Shown piece by piece: positions 5,709 to 9,362 of a stretch of 9,362 nt of DNA. The position numbers and the translations under genes are program-made. The notes under the pieces were generated by a model. That model was not told the origin of the DNA. It did no database searches and worked only from the letters and a program-made list of their open reading frames with translations. This DNA is from Bacteroidales bacterium UBA1253 (GTDB taxonomy: Bacteria; Bacteroidota; Bacteroidia; Bacteroidales; Paludibacteraceae), in contig DBVX01000059.1 of NCBI GenBank assembly GCA_002308815.1, positions 251 through 9,612 of the forward strand, read 5' to 3'. Numbering within the stretch: the stretch's first letter is position 1; every line of letters starts with the position of its first letter.

Positions 5709-7091
5709 TTATTTTTCCATTTTACGGATTTTTTTGGCAGCCTTGTCAATCTGCGCTTGCAGTTCACTTCTGCGTTTTTCCAGTTCAAGGATGGAGGCAA
5801 CCATTGTGAGGCGTTTCTTGGAGGATGCCTCGAAGTATGCTTTTCGCTTCTCCACCAGTTTCTCGTTGGTATCGGTCAGTTCCTTCTGCCAGCCGGCATA
5901 CTGCTTGTAGAGTGTGCGTGCATCGGAATTCTGGAAATCCTTGAGTTTGGTATAGACGGTCCGATCGTCCACAATGAAGAAGACTGACGATTCGGTTGCC
6001 TTCTTTTTCGCCTTTTCTTTCGTATTGATGACGGGTACCGCTTCCTCCTCTTCGGGAATTTCCACTACGGGTCTTTCTGCACGGTGGTATTCTCTGAGTT
6101 GGGCGAAGGCTGCCAATTGCTCACTTGACATGGACATCGGCAGATAGGAGGGATTATTCTCTGCAAGGAATGTATAGACACATACTTGTCCATCGCTGCA
6201 GCGGCGGTCGGTGGCGAAATAGCCGACACCCATCTGCTCGTCAATCACGTAGAGGTAGTCATTGCCTTCAGAGTTGAAAGGGAAACCGATGTTCTCCGCT
6301 GCGGCATAGGTGTTGGTGGCGGGATTGTAGCGGGTCATATAGATGTCCCATCCGCCCATTCCATCCTCCGCCTGCGAGGCGAAGTAGAGGGTTGTACCAT
6401 CGCCCATACAGAACGGATAGTCCTGTTTGCTGCCGCGATTGACGGAGGCGGGCAGATTCTCGGGTTTGTCCCATTCGCTGAGAAGCCGGCTTTGCTGCTG
6501 CAACGCTGTACCCTGAGTGAAAAAGCGCTTGTCGCCACGCGGGTTCGTATAGGTGATGCTGCCGTCCGCACTCTGCGTCAGCGTACCCGCCTCCTTGCTC
6601 AGCGGATAGGCATGCAGCAGGTCGGACTTGCTGATATACACCGAGTCGATAATCTTCACATCGGTAACGCGGTGGATATAGCGGCTGCGTTTCTCCGCAA
6701 TGGCAATCTGCTCCTGTACGTACTCTGTCCGATCGCTCGACATTGACTCAATAATATACATCCGGTAAGCGGCTATCGCTTCGTCCGGTTTCCAAAGAGC
6801 CTGATAGCATTCGCCTTCATAAAAATAACTCAGTGTGTATTTCTTTTCGGTCTTTGCAAACAGAGGCAACGCTTCGGTATACCGTCTCGCTTCCTGCAGG
6901 CAGCGCGCTACACGATAGGTGAAGAGCAGGTTGCTCGGATTGCCTGAATGAAGTTTCTCATACATAGGTAACGCATCCGCATACTTGCCGGCTTCAAAGA
7001 GCTGGTTTGCTTGTTTGGCGGTTTGCGCCGTCATCGAACCCGCTGCCAGAGCGAACAGGCATACAAGGGTTAGTTTGATAAAGATTTTCAT
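5709..7091 (-). CDS. Exported TPR and PD40-propeller protein with coiled-coil tail
   Basis: 460-residue envelope protein of unknown function. Residues 1-22 are a signal peptide (basic start, hydrophobic core LTLVCLFALAAG, cleavage likely after S-M-T-A before Q23). There is no lipobox cysteine. TPR-like helical pairs cover about 24-135 (repeated A-L-P-x-Y/F, A-I-A-A-Y). Propeller-type PD40 motifs follow: DYPFCMGDGTTLYFAS near 224-239, GGWDIYMTRYNP at 246-257 and NDYLYVIDE with GYFATDRR near 277-297. An acidic linker (EIPEEEEAVP, about 344-353) and a Lys/Glu-rich coiled coil from about 400 end the protein. The order resembles PorE-like and other TPR-PD40 Bacteroidota proteins, but the OmpA-like peptidoglycan domain is absent. 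ATG 7091 is preferred over an in-frame TTG at 7103 because it starts directly at the signal peptide. It lies 24 bp downstream of proA, so it is probably co-transcribed. Confidence 0.85.
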   Translation of the reverse strand: MKIFIKLTLVCLFALAAGSMTAQTAKQANQLFEAGKYADALPMYEKLHSGNPSNLLFTYRVARCLQEARRYTEALPLFAKTEKKYTLSYFYEGECYQALWKPDEAIAAYRMYIIESMSSDRTEYVQEQIAIAEKRSRYIHRVTDVKIIDSVYISKSDLLHAYPLSKEAGTLTQSADGSITYTNPRGDKRFFTQGTALQQQSRLLSEWDKPENLPASVNRGSKQDYPFCMGDGTTLYFASQAEDGMGGWDIYMTRYNPATNTYAAAENIGFPFNSEGNDYLYVIDEQMGVGYFATDRRCSDGQVCVYTFLAENNPSYLPMSMSSEQLAAFAQLREYHRAERPVVEIPEEEEAVPVINTKEKAKKKATESSVFFIVDDRTVYTKLKDFQNSDARTLYKQYAGWQKELTDTNEKLVEKRKAYFEASSKKRLTMVASILELEKRRSELQAQIDKAAKKIRKMEK

Positions 7092-7093
7092 GG

Positions 7094-7105
7094 TATTGAT
7101 CAATA
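7094..7105. repeat. 12-bp perfect palindrome before the TPR gene
   Basis: TATTGATCAATA reads the same on both strands and ends 2 bp before the ATG of the TPR/PD40 gene, inside the 24-bp gap after proA. It would place a small hairpin or a protein site over the ribosome-binding area. A 12-bp palindrome is expected a couple of times by chance in a window this long, so only its position makes it notable. Confidence 0.3.
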
Positions 7106-7115
7106 TATTGGTATT

Positions 7116-8300
7116 CTATTCTCTAATCTGACCTTCGCCTTCAATAATCCATTTGTAGGTGGTTATCTCTTCCAGCCCCATCGGACCGCGTGGACCGAGT
7201 TTTTGGGTTGATATACCTATCTCCGCACCTAATCCGAACTGCGCGCCATCGGTGAAGGAGGTGGGGACGTTCCAATAAACACATGCCGCGTCAATCTCCC
7301 GCTGGAAACGGCGTGCCGTTTCCTCGTTTTCAGTGATAATGCTTTCCGAATGACCGCTGCTGTGCTGTTGGATAAAGGCAATCGCTTCGTCCGCAGACTC
7401 CACGATCTTCACGCTCAAGTCGTATGACTGCCATTCGCGTCCGTATTCGCCGAAATGGAACTGTACACGATCTTTCATAGGTGCAAGCAGTTGGTCAAGG
7501 TCTTTCTCGCGTTCCTTGTGTACCAACAGGCAGTCCAGTGCGTTGCATACGCTCACGCGGCGTGTCTTGGCGTTATTGATGATGCGTTTGCCTTTCTCCA
7601 GATCGCCGTCTTTGTCAAAGTATGTGTGCACCACACCCGCACCTGTTTCAATCACAGGTACACGGGCGTTGTCGCGCACAAAATCAATCAGTCTGCGGCT
7701 GCCACGTGGAATGCATAGATCCACGTATCCCACCGCCGTGAGAAGTGCTTCAGTGGCATCGTGTGTAGCGGGCATCAGCATGACACAATGCTCGTCTATT
7801 CCCTCTTCACGCAGGACGGTCTGGATGATATTTGCCGCGCAGAGATTGCTGTCAACGGCATCCTTTCCCCCTTTCAGCATACATGTGTTGCCGCTTTTGA
7901 AACAGAGTGAGAACACATCGTATGTTACATTCGGACGCGCCTCATACACCACGCCTATCACACCGAAAGGTACGCTGACCCTGTGCAAGCGGATACCGTT
8001 CGGGAGTGTGTTTTGTTTCGTCACGACACCCAAAGGGGTGGGGAGTTGCGCCACGTGCCGCATATCGGACGCTATTGACTGTATGCGTGCAGGGGTCAAC
8101 TGCAACCGATCGTACATCGGATTGCCCTTGTCCATCCGGGCGAGATCTTTCTCATTGGATGACAAGATTTCCCGCTCGCTCCGCTCAATAGCATCCGCCA
8201 CACGCAACAGTACGCGATTGCGGTCATCATCCGTCAGATGCAACAGCATCCGGGATGCCGATTTTGCTCTCTCAAACAGACTTTTCAGGTTCTCATCCAT
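7116..8300 (-). CDS. proA: Glutamate-5-semialdehyde dehydrogenase (gamma-glutamyl phosphate reductase)
   Basis: Second step of proline synthesis: NADPH-dependent reduction of gamma-glutamyl phosphate to glutamate 5-semialdehyde, in the cytosol. The 394 residues are slightly short for the family (about 415) but all landmarks are present: GVIGVVYEARPNVT (113-126), KSGNTCMLKGGKDA (135-148), CIPRGSRRL (196-204), the catalytic C252 in TRRVSVCNALD (246-256), the family signature around HSSGHSESI (313-321), and AEIGISTQKLGPRGPMGLEE (359-378). The ATG at 8298-8300 starts the usual N-terminal helix and lies about 20 nt below the predicted transcription start. proB is not next to it in this window. Downstream it runs into the TPR/PD40 gene after 24 bp with no terminator, an association with no obvious metabolic logic. 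Confidence 0.97.
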   Translation of the reverse strand: MDENLKSLFERAKSASRMLLHLTDDDRNRVLLRVADAIERSEREILSSNEKDLARMDKGNPMYDRLQLTPARIQSIASDMRHVAQLPTPLGVVTKQNTLPNGIRLHRVSVPFGVIGVVYEARPNVTYDVFSLCFKSGNTCMLKGGKDAVDSNLCAANIIQTVLREEGIDEHCVMLMPATHDATEALLTAVGYVDLCIPRGSRRLIDFVRDNARVPVIETGAGVVHTYFDKDGDLEKGKRIINNAKTRRVSVCNALDCLLVHKEREKDLDQLLAPMKDRVQFHFGEYGREWQSYDLSVKIVESADEAIAFIQQHSSGHSESIITENEETARRFQREIDAACVYWNVPTSFTDGAQFGLGAEIGISTQKLGPRGPMGLEEITTYKWIIEGEGQIRE

Positions 8301-8325
8301 ATAAGTAAAGGGATAAAAAGGCGCG

Positions 8326-8357
8326 CAAAGGTAAGACTGTTTTCCTGTTATTGCAAA
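8326..8357 (-). promoter_or_regulatory. Promoter of the proA-TPR unit
   Basis: On the minus strand, TTTG (8357-8354) and TACCTTTG (8333-8326) are separated by 20 bp, a full match to the Bacteroidota consensus. Transcription would begin near 8320, giving a short leader of about 20 nt before the proA ATG at 8300. No hairpin with a U-tract is visible between the DUF1599 stop (8407) and this promoter, so some read-through from hisS is possible. Confidence 0.75.
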
Positions 8358-8406
8358 TATTTTTAGTCACATTGAGAATTTTATGCGTTTTGAGGAAACT
8401 GATTGC

Positions 8407-8952
8407 TCATTTTTTTTCAAAGCCGGAACTCTTGATAAGGTAGAAGACAGCGTAGTTGAGCATATCGAAATAATTGCCCTCGCACCCCTCCGAAATGAGG
8501 GTGACGTTGTTGTGCGCGGCAATTGACTTGTTGCGGTTGATCTTGGTGAGGATGATGTCGGTCAGTGACGACGGGAACATCTCCCGCCAAGCCTCGCCGT
8601 AATCGTGGTTCTTGCGCTGCATCAGTTCCTTGGCTTCGCTGGCGTAGGTGTCGTACAGTCGGGTCGCCTCGTCAGCGGACATGTCCACATCGTCCGAAAA
8701 GCCGTGGCGCAGTTGGATGATACCGATAAGTGAGTAGTTGACAATGGCGTACATTTCTCCCTCAACGGATTCGCCTACGAGGTTCTCGCCCGTCATCTCT
8801 ATCTCCCGTACCCGCTTGGCTTTGATATAGAGTTGGTCATTGACCGTCTGCGGACGCATAATGCGCCAGGACGGCCCGTAGTCTTTCATCTTCAACTCGA
8901 AGATGCGCCGCGCCTTGGCAATTATTTGGTCGTATTCGGCATTCGTGTTCAT
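8407..8952 (-). CDS. DUF1599-family protein with two homologous halves
   Basis: 181-residue soluble, mostly helical protein that I assign to DUF1599 from memory of the family; function unknown. It is an internal duplication. Half 1 carries K-D-Y-G-P-S-W-R (23-30), K44/R47 and V63-E-G-E-M-Y-A-I-V-N-Y73. Half 2 carries H-D-Y-G-E-A-W-R (116-123), K137/R140 and C157-E-G-N-Y-F-D-M-L-N-Y167. The offset is a constant 93-94 residues. The paired acidic, Lys/Arg and Trp positions suggest a nucleotide or phosphate-binding helical bundle, but that is speculation. The start is ATG 8950-8952, which overlaps the hisS stop as ATGA. A longer reading to 9177 in the same frame would add 75 low-complexity Arg/Gly-rich residues antiparallel to nothing and inside hisS, and is rejected. 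Co-expression with hisS is therefore likely. Confidence 0.85.
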   Translation of the reverse strand: MNTNAEYDQIIAKARRIFELKMKDYGPSWRIMRPQTVNDQLYIKAKRVREIEMTGENLVGESVEGEMYAIVNYSLIGIIQLRHGFSDDVDMSADEATRLYDTYASEAKELMQRKNHDYGEAWREMFPSSLTDIILTKINRNKSIAAHNNVTLISEGCEGNYFDMLNYAVFYLIKSSGFEKK

Positions 8953-9362
8953 GGCTGTTTCTCCATAAAGGCGGACAGTTCCGCCTGTGTCATTCGTTTC
9001 TGTTCGCCCGTCTGCATGTCTTTCAGCGCGACGGTCTGCCCCTCCAGTTCCTCCGAACCGATGATGGCGACGTAGGGTATATGGTTGGAGTCGGCGTAAC
9101 CGAGTTGTTTCTTCATCTTGGCGGCCTCGGGATAGACCTCCACCCGTCTGCCCTGACCTCGAAGCGCGCTTGCCCAACGTATTGCCTGTTTCATCTCCTG
9201 TCCGCCCATCGGTACGAACAGCAGTTCGGTCTTGGCATCGGATTCCGCCGGGAACAGATTGAGTGCGGTCAGGCAGTCGTATATCCTGTCCGCTCCGAAG
9301 GAGATGCCCACGCCGCTCACATCGGGCAGACCGAATATGCCGGTCAGGTTGTCGTAGCGTCC
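8949..9362 (-). CDS. hisS: Histidyl-tRNA synthetase, C-terminal part (cut by window edge)
   Basis: Charges tRNA-His with histidine in the cytosol. Only the last 137 residues are in the window; the 5' end lies beyond 9362. The visible part opens with G-R-Y-D-N-L-T-G-I-F-G, then class II motif 3, SGVGISFGADRIYD, whose Arg contacts ATP. The anticodon-binding alpha/beta domain follows (TELLFVPMGGQEMKQA, ALRGQGRRVEVYPE, KQLGYADSNHIPYVAIIGSEEL, VALKDMQTGEQ), ending in ELSAFMEKQP. The motif order and length are normal for HisS. A GTG inside this stretch (9320) is not a real start because the frame continues to the edge with HisS-like sequence. The stop TGA overlaps the ATG of the DUF1599 gene by 4 bp. 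Confidence 0.96.
   Translation of the reverse strand, partial: GRYDNLTGIFGLPDVSGVGISFGADRIYDCLTALNLFPAESDAKTELLFVPMGGQEMKQAIRWASALRGQGRRVEVYPEAAKMKKQLGYADSNHIPYVAIIGSEELEGQTVALKDMQTGEQKRMTQAELSAFMEKQP

Noticed and set aside
7516..8304. 262-codon open frame opposite proA (+ strand)
   Set aside because: proA on the other strand is unmistakable, and the antisense translation is Ser/Arg-rich with no recognisable domain.
8301..8406. Search for a terminator after the DUF1599 gene
   Set aside because: AT-rich sequence with no convincing stem and U-run; only the proA promoter is supportable here.
8953..9177. N-terminal extension of 75 codons on the DUF1599 reading frame
   Set aside because: It lies entirely within hisS on the same strand in another frame, is Arg/Gly-rich, and has no resemblance to DUF1599. 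The ATGA overlap at 8949-8952 gives a better start.

Overview
The window looks like core chromosome of a Bacteroidota member, most likely order Bacteroidales. Two lines of evidence support this. Four intergenic regions carry matches to the Bacteroidota housekeeping promoter (TTTG, 19-21 bp, TAnnTTTG), and start codons lack Shine-Dalgarno sequences. The gene content also fits: a sphingolipid-type serine palmitoyltransferase, a short SpoU methyltransferase, a PhoU-like/Pit phosphate pair, and a TPR plus PD40-propeller envelope protein. I see no mobile element, CRISPR array, tRNA, rRNA or phage gene.

Layout. (1) 1-80: tail of an upstream unit closed by a strong hairpin. (2) 225-770 (+): TrmH/SpoU RNA methyltransferase, behind two nested promoter matches. 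(3) 759-2470 (-): a PhoU-like DUF47 protein, then the Pit phosphate permease, 2 bp apart. The permease 3' end overlaps the methyltransferase 3' end by 12 bp. (4) 2471-2738: divergent control region with a near-ideal promoter for the phosphate operon, a promoter for malate dehydrogenase, and several inverted repeats. (5) 2739-5653 (+): malate dehydrogenase, serine palmitoyltransferase-like enzyme and a short-chain dehydrogenase, packed with 0 bp and then a -4 bp overlap. A bidirectional terminator follows. (6) 5709-8300 (-): proA, then an exported TPR/PD40/coiled-coil protein, from a promoter at about 8326-8357. (7) 8407-9362 (-): C-terminal part of hisS, running off the window, coupled by an ATGA overlap to a DUF1599 protein made of two homologous halves.

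How the genes work together. The DUF47/Pit pair is a phosphate uptake unit. The spt-SDR pair is the most interesting block. The first enzyme would condense serine with an acyl-CoA to 3-ketosphinganine, and the coupled SDR is a natural candidate for the reductase giving sphinganine, the backbone of Bacteroidota sphingolipids. This function is inferred from family and neighbourhood and is not proven by the sequence. The remaining genes are housekeeping (proline synthesis, histidyl-tRNA charging, RNA methylation). No wholly new defence or mobile system is visible. The novelty lies in operon architecture, leader structures and two poorly characterised proteins.
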